Origin: Qingshengfaniella alkalisoli
Lineage (GTDB): Bacteria; Pseudomonadota; Alphaproteobacteria; Rhodobacterales; Rhodobacteraceae
Direction of reading: 5' to 3'
NCBI RefSeq assembly: GCF_007855645.1
Contig: NZ_CP042264.1
Span: 1-64,000, forward strand
DNA: 64,000 nucleotides
Shown one piece after another: positions 1-8,534 of this stretch; the stretch's first letter is position 1, and every line of letters starts with the position of its first letter. Below the pieces are notes generated by a model. That model ran no database searches, was not told the DNA's origin, and was given only the letters and a program-made list of their open reading frames with translations. Position numbers and translations under genes: made by a program.

Positions 1-10
1 TAAAGGAGAA

Positions 11-86
11 GGGTGACAGCTTGAGTGTCACCCAATGAACGCCTTCATGTCACCTTATATCGAGTGTGTAGCCGGTTGCTGTCACC
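11..86. repeat. Phased TGTCACC repeats upstream of parA
   Basis: Four copies of TGTCACC lie here: one inverted (12-18) and three direct (26-32, 48-54, 80-86). The first two form an inverted repeat with 8-bp arms, GGGTGACA and TGTCACCC, and a 7-nt spacer. The direct copies start 22 and 32 bp apart, close to two and three helical turns, so they face the same side of the DNA. The last two copies extend to a longer shared element (TGTCACC, two variable A/T bases, ATATCG). This is what iterons or a ParA operator look like. Which one cannot be decided here because no initiator gene is in the window. Confidence 0.6.
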
Positions 87-233
87 AAATATCGTCGGGA
101 TCTGCGCATTATTTATCTCATTTCCCCGTTTTCCATCGGAGATCACGAATTGCGGGATTTTGAAATTTACGTTTTGCGAATATCCCTAATCCCGTTATTT
201 GTTACTTCGAGGATAATTACAAGAGCAGAGGCA

Positions 234-1538
234 ATGAGAGATCATTCTGACCTTCAGAAAATGAACGAACGCAGCCTTGCACAGCAAGCCGCAGTTCGCC
301 GGGCCACCTTTTCTCCGAGCGAGGTAAAGACGCTGCGCCCCTTTTCCATCTGGGAGATCAGCCATTTCATGTTCGATGTGGCTGCCGATACGCTGCGCAA
401 GAAGCTTGCCGACGATCCGTCGCTGCCGCAAGGCGTGACCGAGGAAGACGGGCGGCAGCGCTGGTTCACCTTGCAGGAGATCAACGAGCTTCGCCGTCGC
501 GTGCGGTTCCGAGGCAAATCGCTGCTTCCCGAGCGTCCCAAGGGGCGCGCGATGCGCGTGGCGGTGTCCAACTTCAAGGGCGGTGTCGGCAAAACCGTGG
601 TGGCCCAGCATCTGGCGCACGCCGCCGCGCTGGATGGCTATCGTGTGTTGTGCATCGACTTCGATCCGCAGGCGACGCTGACCCACTCGATGGGTCTGAC
701 CGAGGTCAAGGAATGGAGTACAGTCTGGGGGATCATGTGTCGGGACCTGTGCCGCGAGGCGGACCGGATCGCGGATAGTTATGATGATCCCGATGACTGC
801 CCCTACCCTTCCTCGGACGAGTTGCCCGAAGACGTCCAGTCAAGTGGTGCGCAACGTGTTCAGGATTTCATACAACCGACCTGCTGGCCGACGATTGATA
901 TCATCCCAAGCTGTGCCAACGCTGCCTTCGTGGAATTCGCCAGCGCACAGTATCGATCGCTCCATAAGGCCTGGAGTTTCTTCGGTTGCGTGTCGCGCTA
1001 CCTGTCGGAATTACCGGATGATCAGTACGACCTGATTATTTTCGACTGCCCGCCGGCCATTGGCTACCAGTCCCTGAACGCGGCCTTTGCGGCGGACATA
1101 CTCTATATTCCCTCCGGTCCCGGCTACTGGGAATATGACAGCACCACCAGCTATCTCGGTCAGTTGGGCGACGCGATGCAGGATATTTCCGACGGCTTCG
1201 GTGCCCTGGCGGAGGATGCGGGGATCTCGTTGCCCAAACAGTTCAGCGATGTGCGGTTGCTGATGACGCGGTTCGAGACCACCAACCCGCTGCACGCGGC
1301 GATGATGGATGCGTTCCGGAACGTTTTTGGTGCAGATGTTTGTCAGAACCCGATTGAGATGACGCGTGCCGTCGAGCAGTCGGGGCGCTTTCAGATGTCC
1401 GTCTATGAACAGGACTATCGCCACATGACCCGCGAGACATGGAAGCGCGCGCGGCAGAGTTTCGACCGGTCCTATGAGGAATTCCGCAACACCCTGCTAA
1501 GTTCGTGGAGAATTCAAGCCGGCCAGAAGGAGGGCTGA
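234..1538 (+). CDS. parA: ParA-type partition ATPase
   Basis: This is the Walker-type ATPase of a plasmid or chromid partition system; it moves replicons by ATP-dependent DNA binding and is stimulated by ParB. The predicted protein has 434 aa. The N-terminal 100 residues look like a winged or MerR-like DNA-binding domain (IWEISHFMF...ADTLRKKL), as in type Ia ParA proteins that autoregulate. The deviant Walker A motif KGGVGKT follows near residue 120, with FDPQATLT and IIFDCPP further on. ATG 234 was chosen; an in-frame start at 150 would add an unusual hydrophobic stretch, and ATG 261 is also possible. parB follows after 3 nt, so the two are co-transcribed. The TGTCACC repeats upstream are candidate operators. 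Confidence 0.9.
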   Translation: MRDHSDLQKMNERSLAQQAAVRRATFSPSEVKTLRPFSIWEISHFMFDVAADTLRKKLADDPSLPQGVTEEDGRQRWFTLQEINELRRRVRFRGKSLLPERPKGRAMRVAVSNFKGGVGKTVVAQHLAHAAALDGYRVLCIDFDPQATLTHSMGLTEVKEWSTVWGIMCRDLCREADRIADSYDDPDDCPYPSSDELPEDVQSSGAQRVQDFIQPTCWPTIDIIPSCANAAFVEFASAQYRSLHKAWSFFGCVSRYLSELPDDQYDLIIFDCPPAIGYQSLNAAFAADILYIPSGPGYWEYDSTTSYLGQLGDAMQDISDGFGALAEDAGISLPKQFSDVRLLMTRFETTNPLHAAMMDAFRNVFGADVCQNPIEMTRAVEQSGRFQMSVYEQDYRHMTRETWKRARQSFDRSYEEFRNTLLSSWRIQAGQKEG

Positions 1539-1541
1539 GTC

Positions 1542-2645
1542 ATGTCATCGAAGAACAAGTTTGGTTTTGACCCGATTGGCGTATCGCCGGAAGAGCACAA
1601 GCGCGAACGTAGCGTGGGCCCCATGGGCGCAGCGGTGCGTGAGGCGGCACAGAGCTTGCAGGAAACCACCGAGGCAAAAGTCGAGCAACGCCGCCAGAAT
1701 GCCAAGGACGCCAAAGCCTGGCGTGAGGCTCAGGCGACGGGTCGTGTGTTGGTATCTTTGTTTCTGAACGAGGTTAACACCGATGATCTCCCGCGTGATC
1801 GGTTGGATCTGGAATCCGTTGCCGCGTCGGACGAGATGGAGGAGCTGAAGGCGTCCATCCGGGAGCGCGGACAGAAGGAGCCGATCGAGGTCTATGTCGG
1901 GGATGACGGGCGTTACCAGCTCAAGAAGGGCTGGCGCAGGCTGACGGCACTCAAGCAGCTTGTGGCAGAAACGGGCGAAGACCGGTTCACCGAAGTCATC
2001 GCGCGGGTTGAATATGCCGCAGAGACGAATGCTGAAGATATCAGCCGTATGTCCCGCTATATCGACATGGTCGAAGAAAATGTTGTGCGTGAAGACCTGA
2101 CGTTTGCCGAAATGGCGCAGGTGGCGATCACGGCGGCACAGGATGCGGCGATTGATGAAAGCGATGCGGATGTCTTGGTCGGCCGCCTATACGGATCGTT
2201 GCACAAAATGAAGCGGTCGTACATCCGCAGCTTCGTATACCTGCTGGGTGAATTGGGGGGCGACCTGCAGTGGCCCAAAGATGTTTCGCGCAATGTCGGG
2301 GTTGAAGTGTCGCGCGTACTGAAGGCGCAGCCGGAAAGGGCAGGCGCCTTGCGTCGCGAGCTGCAATCGGCAGACACCCGCGAAGAACAGTCGCAGGCGT
2401 TATCGGATTTTCTTGCCGGCGGTCGGCGTGCGCGAAGCGCCAAGGGGAAAGGTTCGGCGCGGCAGAAGTTCGAATTCCATGTTGGCGATCTGAAGGTCAC
2501 CGCGCGCCGGGGCGAGTGTCGGATCGTGAGCAACCACGACTTTGCCGAGATTTCGCGCGAGAAGCTTGAACGTGCGATCCGGGCATTCGAGGAGGCGCTT
2601 CGGCGTGATGATGGGCCACGGATACGATCGCTCGGGAAGGAGTAA
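1542..2645 (+). CDS. parB: ParB/RepB-type partition protein
   Basis: This is the centromere-binding partner of the preceding ParA (367 aa). The central part carries a ParB N-terminal-type fold: the stretch from IRERGQKEPIEV to QLKKGWRRLTALKQL (about residues 105-147) matches the ParB CTPase region. ENVVREDLTFAEMA (about 179) leads into the helix-turn-helix domain. The C-terminus is basic and then acidic, compatible with dimerisation. A Shine-Dalgarno GGAGGG sits inside the end of parA. The TAA stop codon is itself part of a 14-bp perfect palindrome, and a second palindrome lies 30 bp downstream; both are candidate binding sites for this protein. Function is secure as a family assignment; the parS site is inferred. 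Confidence 0.88.
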   Translation: MSSKNKFGFDPIGVSPEEHKRERSVGPMGAAVREAAQSLQETTEAKVEQRRQNAKDAKAWREAQATGRVLVSLFLNEVNTDDLPRDRLDLESVAASDEMEELKASIRERGQKEPIEVYVGDDGRYQLKKGWRRLTALKQLVAETGEDRFTEVIARVEYAAETNAEDISRMSRYIDMVEENVVREDLTFAEMAQVAITAAQDAAIDESDADVLVGRLYGSLHKMKRSYIRSFVYLLGELGGDLQWPKDVSRNVGVEVSRVLKAQPERAGALRRELQSADTREEQSQALSDFLAGGRRARSAKGKGSARQKFEFHVGDLKVTARRGECRIVSNHDFAEISREKLERAIRAFEEALRRDDGPRIRSLGKE

Positions 2646-2656
2646 CCCGCGGGTTA
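2643..2656. promoter_or_regulatory. 14-bp perfect palindrome at the parB stop (parS candidate)
   Basis: TAACCCGCGGGTTA is a perfect palindrome that begins with the parB stop codon. Its core, AACCCRCGGGTT, recurs in the inverted repeat at 2674-2697. GC-rich palindromes next to parAB are typical of ParB binding sites, but the alphaproteobacterial RepB consensus is different, so this is a candidate only. Confidence 0.45.
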
Positions 2657-2673
2657 TGACCTGTCTGAAAAAG

Positions 2674-2701
2674 AAGGGTAACCCACGGGTTACCCTTTCT
2701 T
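2674..2701 (+). terminator. Rho-independent terminator after parAB, sharing the parS-like core
   Basis: Arms AAGGGTAACCC (2674-2684) and GGGTTACCCTT (2687-2697) form an 11-bp inverted repeat with a 2-nt centre, followed by a T-rich tract (TTTCTT). It can terminate parAB transcription. The A-rich left flank means it could also act on the opposite strand. The palindrome core is nearly that at 2643-2656, so the element may double as a ParB site. Confidence 0.6.
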
Positions 2702-2744
2702 GCTCTGGTTGCGGAAGGCATAACCACAGCCGCACAAAACACCT

Positions 2745-2790
2745 GAATTATGGTCATAATTCCAATAAGATATTGAAAATATGGGGATAA
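2745..2790. promoter_or_regulatory. AT-rich palindromes and DnaA-box-like site (origin candidate)
   Basis: GAATTATG-GT-CATAATTC (2745-2762) is a near-perfect 18-bp palindrome. A smaller ATATT/AATAT repeat (2770-2782) follows. The complement of 2782-2790 reads TTATCCCCA, one mismatch from the DnaA box TTATCCACA. An AT-rich palindromic tract with a DnaA-like box in the gap between parB and the next gene fits an origin or centromere region. No function is demonstrated by the sequence alone. Confidence 0.35.
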
Positions 2791-2801
2791 ACTAGCTGAC
2801 G

Positions 2802-5800
2802 CTAAGCCGTGTGACCTATGTGGTTCGCCACCTGCTGACTGTAGGGTGCCGCAATCAGATCGGCATGTCCACAGGTAAGTTCCAGCACATCAATGGATGC
2901 TGCATAAGGTCGCCAAAGCTCAGGGTGGAATGGAGTTCCCGCATGATCCCTTGCGGCGTAGATGTGGTGAACGGGAACATCGTAGCGCGCTTCTCGGTGC
3001 TCGCGAACGAGGCGGTTGACCTGCTGCACCGACCGGATGACGCCGTCGATCACCGGGTTTGGCAACAGCGCTAGCGGATGGCTCTGGTCGCGTAAAAATC
3101 CGATGATCGCATCGCGGCCTTTCAGGTGAGAAAATTGGTCAGGGTTGAAACCGGCGATCGCCAACAACCCCCCGAGCGCGGTGGCTTCATCCGGCTCGGG
3201 CTGATCGCGCCAGCAATTGGAGGGGTAGGCATCGAGCAGCGCTACCGTCCCGATCTGCCGTTGGCGAGACTGCAGCTCAGTGGCGGCGGCATGCGCAATA
3301 ATCCCGCCCAGTGACCAGCCAAGCAGGTTGATTGGGCCGTTAGGGGCCAGCGTCTCGATCCGGTCGCTGTATTCCTTGGCAAGGGCGGTCAGGCTCTGCG
3401 GTGCCTCGCGGGTGGCGTCGAGAAGCGGAGATTGCAGACCAACCACGCGGTGTTTCATCCGCTGTGCCAATCCGCGATAGCACCATGCAAGGCCGCCGGC
3501 GGGATGAATGGCAAAGAAAGCCGGCTCGCGCCCTTCGGCAATATTCAGTACTGGACCAAGACCGTCATTGACCTGTTTGGCGCCATCGATCTGGCGGGCG
3601 AGAGCCGAGAGGACGGGGGTTTCCAGGATCGCCCCAAGACCAGGATTATGTTGAATTTCCTGTTCGATCAGCAGTGTGAGCTGAACGGCTGAAAGCGAGT
3701 CGCCACCGGCAGCGAAGAAATCGGTATCAGGTGACGCCGGGCGGGGCAGGTCAAGCGCTTCGGCGTAGAGACGACCGAGAAGCGTCTCGGTTCCGTCGGC
3801 CAGTGGGCGTGTTGGTTCGGCCAACACATTCGGTGTCGGCAGGGCCTTGTGATCCAGCTTGCCGTTCGGTGTCAGTGGCAGGGTCGATAGCGGAACAATT
3901 ACATGCGGCTGCATGGAAGGGGGTAGGCGGTGTTGTAGCTCGTCACGCAACTGGTGGGTGTCTACACCGCCTTGCAACACCGCGTAGGCGATCAGGCGGG
4001 TCGTCCCGCTATCCTGATCCGTGCGAAGCACGCAGTTTTGAGCGAGCCCGGTGCGGAGGATGGCGGTTTCGATCTCGCCCAATTCAATGCGCACCCCCCT
4101 GATCTTGACCTGCTGATCGCGGCGACCAATGAAAACGATGGCGTCGTCGCAACGCATATAGGCCAGATCGCCGGTGTCATACATCCGCTCGCTGGGGTGG
4201 AACGGATCGGGCAGGAAGCGTTCGGCGGTGAGCTCGGGCTGGCCGAGATAACCACGTGCCAGTTGCTGACCGGCGATGTAGAGTGTGCCCGCAACCCCAT
4301 CCGGCACGGGTCGCAACTGACCATCCAGCACATAGAGACGCGTGTTCCAGACGGGCGTGCCGATCGGAACAGACTGAACGTGATGATCCCCTGTTGCCTC
4401 GAAAAAGGAAACGTCGATGGCAGCTTCGGTGGGGCCGTATAGATTGTGCAACTGCCCGTCGATGGTCTGATGAAACCGTCTGGCCATTTCCGTGGGCAGC
4501 GCCTCGCCGCTACTGAAAACGTGGCGGATGCGAAGTTTCTGTGCATCGGGCGATGCAAGAAACAGCGCCAGCATCGAGGGCACGAAATGTAGCGCGGTGA
4601 TGTCATGCCGGCGGATCAGCGCGGCGATCCGTGCGGGGTCGCGATGGGCATCCGGCGGGGCGATCACCAGCGTGGCACCTGAGACCAGCGGCAGGAAGAA
4701 TTCCCAGACCGACACATCAAAGGTCGCGGGGGTCTTCTGCAGGATACGATCCTTGGGGCCGATATCGTAATGATTGCGCATCCAAAGTAACCGGTTCACA
4801 ATGGCGCGGTGCTCGATCACGACGCCTTTTGGACGCCCAGTGAAACCGGAAGTGAACAGTGTGTAGGCGGCGCTGTCGGGGGTGGCGCAGGCGGTGGGCT
4901 GGCCGTGGTCCTGCCATTCACCGGGGGGCAAAAGTTGCGCAGCACCGGCGGGGTAATCCGGTGCGGCCAGCACGATCACCGGCTCGGATCGCCTGAGCAT
5001 ATCGGTGGATCGTTCGGACCGGTCATTGGGGTCGAGCGGCACATAGGTGCCACCAGCACGCAAAACGGCGATCAGCGCGATCAACAGGTCGAAAGAGCGG
5101 GGCAGGGCGATGGCGACGCGCACCTCCGGCCCGACTCCGTGCGTTTGAAGCTGCGCGGCAAGAGCGGCGCTGCGGTGGTCGACATCGGCAAACGTCATCG
5201 TGTCGTCGTCGAAGACCAGTGCGGTTCGTTCCGGGGTGTCGCGCAGCCTAGCCTCGATTAGCGCGGAGAGCGTCGTGTCTGGCACGTGCTTCGTCGTGAT
5301 GTTGCGGGTGACGACATGGAGGTGACGTTCGTCTGCCGTGAGGGTGGGTATGTCGGACAGGCGTTGTGCATGCGTGGCATTTCGGATGAACGCGTGCAGG
5401 CGGGCGAGGTGGGCCTCGACCTCTTCACTATTATAGCGGGCCGGGTTTGCATCGCATTGCAGCATCAGGCCGGATTTTCCCGTGCCACGGAAGGTGAAGG
5501 TCAGGTCATCGACCGACCCTGCGCCGGTTATCGTCAGTTCCGTTTTCAGCCCGTCGAAGCGCGGGGTCGGGTCGAAGGGCAGAACATTGATCAATGGACC
5601 GTGCAGCCTCTTGGTACCGCCGACGAGTTTCAGTTCACGTCGTAGCACCTCGCCGCGATAACGACCGTGACGACGCAGGTCGGACAGGGCGGAAGCTGCT
5701 GTCCGCAGCCAATCGTCCAGCGGCGTTGCTTCGTCGATTTCGACTACTAGAGGCAGCACATTAACCATCGTCCCCGGCGCGCGGGCCGGTTTGCCCATGC

Positions 5801-6629
5801 GATTCATCAGCGGAATACCGGGGACAGCCTGACCTTCGCTGATGTGGCGGGCATAATAGGCGGTGGTCAACGCGGTTAGCACGTCGGGCCAGCTTGTATC
5901 CGCGCGATCAGCCAGCGATTGCAGCGCGTGCCGATCCTCTGCGGCCAGCGCGATTTCTGCGCGGTGGAAGCCGTCGGAAAAACGGGCGGGGCCGGGTTTG
6001 ATCTCGCCCATGGTCTCGATTCCGCTGAGGCGGCTATGCCAGTAGCTGCGGTCGGTGTCCCGGCGCGTAGATGTATCATAGCCCCCCTCGGTATCGCGGA
6101 TGCGGTCAAAGGGCGCGAAAGCGGGGCCGGGTACGTGGCCGTCGCGTGCGGCGTTGTAAAGTTCCGCGATACGATTGGAGATCAGGACGTTCGTGTACCC
6201 GTCAGCGACCAGATGGTGCATCCACTGGCTGAGGATGTGGTAATCGGGCGCGAGACGCCACAGGGTAAAGCCGGCGACGGGGCCGTCGGACAGGTTGATC
6301 GGGTCGTGAAGCTCGTTCCATATGGCCGACCATGCGGTGGCGCTTGGGTCGGGGGCATGCGACAAGTCGCGATGAGCCAGGCGAGGGGATCCGTTCGACG
6401 CCAGCCATTGAACCGGACCGTCAGGCGTGCCTGCAAAGCGTAGGGCGAGCGACTGGGCCTCCGCCGCCGTTTGATTGACCGCTGTCTGTAGCGCGGTGAC
6501 ATCCAGGGTTCCGCGCAGATCAAGGGCTTGTCCGGTGTTGAACGCGGGGCTGTCGGGTGCGCCCGTCTGCGCATACCAGATGCCATCCTGTGCGGCGCAA
6601 AGGGGCCAACGGGCGGGCATGTCCCTCAT
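2802..6629 (-). CDS. entF: EntF-like nonribosomal peptide synthetase (C-A-T-TE), serine-type
   Basis: This is a single-module synthetase of about 1275 aa, close to the usual EntF length. The order is condensation domain (HHLVADG near residue 138), adenylation domain (LFTSGFTGRPKG; FDVSVWEFF; HFVPSML; FSSGEALP; LYGPTEAAID), thiolation domain (GGDSL) and thioesterase (GWSLGG near 1104, Asp near 1133, His near 1255). The pocket residues read D-V-W-H-F-S-L-I-D, the pattern known for serine-activating EntF-type domains. The likely reaction is condensation of an aryl group from the neighbouring carrier protein with L-serine, with oligomerisation and release by the thioesterase, giving an enterobactin-like product. 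It is last in the siderophore operon; its ATG overlaps the carrier-protein stop (ATGA). Exact product, and whether it is cyclic, is inferred. Confidence 0.88.
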   Translation of the reverse strand: MRDMPARWPLCAAQDGIWYAQTGAPDSPAFNTGQALDLRGTLDVTALQTAVNQTAAEAQSLALRFAGTPDGPVQWLASNGSPRLAHRDLSHAPDPSATAWSAIWNELHDPINLSDGPVAGFTLWRLAPDYHILSQWMHHLVADGYTNVLISNRIAELYNAARDGHVPGPAFAPFDRIRDTEGGYDTSTRRDTDRSYWHSRLSGIETMGEIKPGPARFSDGFHRAEIALAAEDRHALQSLADRADTSWPDVLTALTTAYYARHISEGQAVPGIPLMNRMGKPARAPGTMVNVLPLVVEIDEATPLDDWLRTAASALSDLRRHGRYRGEVLRRELKLVGGTKRLHGPLINVLPFDPTPRFDGLKTELTITGAGSVDDLTFTFRGTGKSGLMLQCDANPARYNSEEVEAHLARLHAFIRNATHAQRLSDIPTLTADERHLHVVTRNITTKHVPDTTLSALIEARLRDTPERTALVFDDDTMTFADVDHRSAALAAQLQTHGVGPEVRVAIALPRSFDLLIALIAVLRAGGTYVPLDPNDRSERSTDMLRRSEPVIVLAAPDYPAGAAQLLPPGEWQDHGQPTACATPDSAAYTLFTSGFTGRPKGVVIEHRAIVNRLLWMRNHYDIGPKDRILQKTPATFDVSVWEFFLPLVSGATLVIAPPDAHRDPARIAALIRRHDITALHFVPSMLALFLASPDAQKLRIRHVFSSGEALPTEMARRFHQTIDGQLHNLYGPTEAAIDVSFFEATGDHHVQSVPIGTPVWNTRLYVLDGQLRPVPDGVAGTLYIAGQQLARGYLGQPELTAERFLPDPFHPSERMYDTGDLAYMRCDDAIVFIGRRDQQVKIRGVRIELGEIETAILRTGLAQNCVLRTDQDSGTTRLIAYAVLQGGVDTHQLRDELQHRLPPSMQPHVIVPLSTLPLTPNGKLDHKALPTPNVLAEPTRPLADGTETLLGRLYAEALDLPRPASPDTDFFAAGGDSLSAVQLTLLIEQEIQHNPGLGAILETPVLSALARQIDGAKQVNDGLGPVLNIAEGREPAFFAIHPAGGLAWCYRGLAQRMKHRVVGLQSPLLDATREAPQSLTALAKEYSDRIETLAPNGPINLLGWSLGGIIAHAAATELQSRQRQIGTVALLDAYPSNCWRDQPEPDEATALGGLLAIAGFNPDQFSHLKGRDAIIGFLRDQSHPLALLPNPVIDGVIRSVQQVNRLVREHREARYDVPVHHIYAARDHAGTPFHPELWRPYAASIDVLELTCGHADLIAAPYSQQVANHIGHTA

Positions 6630-6868
6630 GAGCGGGACTGCGTGGCGTCGATGATTCCCCACCATTCCGCGAGCGTTTCGGTTTCCATGAAACGGGAATA
6701 ATCGAGGCCCGGAACTGCCTCTTCCCATTTCATCAGCAGGCCGAGCGCGCGCATGGAGTCGAGGCCGAAATCCAGAAGGCTGTCATCGTCGGCCAACTCG
6801 CTGGGTGAGATCTTCAGGGCATTCGCCAGATCGGCGCGGATTTGGGTCTTTGTCAGGTTCTGGGTCAT
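6626..6868 (-). CDS. Stand-alone aryl carrier protein
   Basis: An 80-aa acyl-carrier fold with the phosphopantetheine attachment motif DFGLDSMR (Ser near residue 38). The MKWEE segment after it is like that of the aryl carrier domain of EntB/VibB/DhbB. In those proteins the carrier is usually fused to an isochorismatase domain; here it is free, so the isochorismatase activity is missing from this locus. It should be loaded by the adjacent aryl-AMP ligase and donate the aryl group to the EntF-like condensation domain. It lies 3 nt after the ligase gene and overlaps the synthetase gene by 4 nt. Confidence 0.85.
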   Translation of the reverse strand: MTQNLTKTQIRADLANALKISPSELADDDSLLDFGLDSMRALGLLMKWEEAVPGLDYSRFMETETLAEWWGIIDATQSRS

Positions 6869-6871
6869 GGC

Positions 6872-8485
6872 CTATCCGTTCAGCAATTCGTCTTTGATAT
6901 GCCCCCGAAGCTGGCGACGACTGATCTTGCCGACCGCTGTGGTCTGGAAGCTGTCGGTGAAGCGGATCTCGTCGGGAGTCTTGAAGGTGGCGATGTCACG
7001 CGTGCGCATCCAGCGGCGAATATCGGTGGCCTTCAGATCGTCACCAGAGGGCTGTATGAAAGCGCAGATGCGTTCGCCCAGATGCGCATCGGGGATGGAT
7101 ACGACAACGGCGTCAAACACGTCGGGATGCGCGATCAGATGGTTCTCTATTTCTTCGGCCGAGATTTTTTCCCCGGCGCGGTTGATGTGGTCCGTGGCGC
7201 GTCCTTGCACGATCAGATGGCCCGAGGGAAGGCGGCTGACCACGTCGCCGGTGCGATAGAAGCCGTCCTTGGTGAACGATCGCTGATTGGCGGCGGGATC
7301 ATTGTGATAGGCCCGGATTGTGTAGGGGCCACGGGTCAGAAGATGGCCAGTGGCACCGTCTGCGACGGGCTGGTCCGCATCATCTACGATGCGTACTTCG
7401 TCGTCCGGGCTGATCGGGCGGCCCTGCGTGGTGACGGTGATATCGTCAGTGTCCTCCTCGCGGGTGTAGTTGACCAGCCCCTCAGCCATCCCGAAGACCT
7501 GCTGCAGACGGCACCCGAGTGTGGGTGTCACGCGGCGGGCGGCTTCCGGCAGGAACTTTGCGCCACCCACTTGCAGCAGTTGCAGGGACGGCAGGTTGGG
7601 GCGGGACTTCTCAGCAGCGTCCATCCACAACAGCGCAAGGGGCGGCACCAGCGCTGTGATGGTCACGCCTTCGGCACGGATCAGTGGGAAGGCCACATCG
7701 GGCAGGGGGGACGGGCACAGAACAACGGTGCCGCCGGCGTAGAACGTGCCCAGCACGCCAGGAGAACTCATGGTGAAGTTATGGGCGACAGGTAGCACGG
7801 CCATATAGACTGATTTCTCATCCTGTTCACAGATGCGCGCGCTTTCGCGTAGCGTGTAGATGTAATCGTCATGCGTGCGCGGGATCAACTTCGACAGGCC
7901 GGTGCTGCCACCGGAGATTTGCAAAAACGCCACCGATTGCGGATCGGGGTCGGCGGGCAGGGTCGCGGGATTGCCGGTGATCGTATCGAATGATGTCAGA
8001 TCGGCGGTGTCGCCAAGGATGATGGCCATACGCAGATCCGGCAGGTCCGCGACCAGATCGGCCACCAGCGCAGAATGATCGAAGCGCTCGATACGGTCTT
8101 GCGTGATGATCGCGCTGGCCTCGGATTTACGGGCGAGATGTTCCAGTTCTACCCGGCGATGCGCAGGAAGGGCGAAGACCGGGATCAGTCCCGCCGCGAA
8201 GATGCCGAAAACCGCGATGAAGTATTCGGGCACGTTAGACATCTGGATGAGAACCCGTTCGCCCGGAACCAGTCCGCGCGCGAGAAGTCCCGCGCCGAAA
8301 TGACGGGCTTTGTCGTGCAGATCGGCATAGGTCCAGCGTTGATCGCCCCCCACGACGGCGACGCGGCCGGGGAAACGGACTGCACGGTCGCGTAAGAGTG
8401 CCGGGAAGGTTTCGCCGCGCCAGTATCCTTTCTCGTGGTAAAGTTGCGCCAGATCATCCGGCCAAATTTGGGTCAGGGTTTTCAT
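6872..8485 (-). CDS. entE: 2,3-dihydroxybenzoate-AMP ligase (EntE/DhbE family)
   Basis: Adenylate-forming enzyme of 537 aa that activates an aryl acid and loads it on the carrier protein. The ATP loop reads SGGSTGLSK near residue 191. The aryl pocket has HNFTMSSPG at 235-243 and GMAEGLVNYT at 332-341. The Ser at 241 and Val at 338 line up with DhbE Ser240 and Val337, which mark dihydroxybenzoate enzymes; salicylate enzymes usually have Cys and Leu there. So 2,3-dihydroxybenzoate is the predicted substrate. No isochorismate synthase, isochorismatase or dihydroxybenzoate dehydrogenase gene is present here, so the acid must come from elsewhere in the genome or from outside. Confidence 0.9.
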   Translation of the reverse strand: MKTLTQIWPDDLAQLYHEKGYWRGETFPALLRDRAVRFPGRVAVVGGDQRWTYADLHDKARHFGAGLLARGLVPGERVLIQMSNVPEYFIAVFGIFAAGLIPVFALPAHRRVELEHLARKSEASAIITQDRIERFDHSALVADLVADLPDLRMAIILGDTADLTSFDTITGNPATLPADPDPQSVAFLQISGGSTGLSKLIPRTHDDYIYTLRESARICEQDEKSVYMAVLPVAHNFTMSSPGVLGTFYAGGTVVLCPSPLPDVAFPLIRAEGVTITALVPPLALLWMDAAEKSRPNLPSLQLLQVGGAKFLPEAARRVTPTLGCRLQQVFGMAEGLVNYTREEDTDDITVTTQGRPISPDDEVRIVDDADQPVADGATGHLLTRGPYTIRAYHNDPAANQRSFTKDGFYRTGDVVSRLPSGHLIVQGRATDHINRAGEKISAEEIENHLIAHPDVFDAVVVSIPDAHLGERICAFIQPSGDDLKATDIRRWMRTRDIATFKTPDEIRFTDSFQTTAVGKISRRQLRGHIKDELLNG

Positions 8486-8534
8486 GGTGGCTCCGTGGGT
8501 GGATGTGGCGACGCCGGGCCGCCACGCATCTTGC

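Noticed and set aside
2674-2701. Short CRISPR-like or transposon-end repeat
   Set aside because: Only one inverted repeat with a T-tract is present; there are no repeated spacers or transposase genes.
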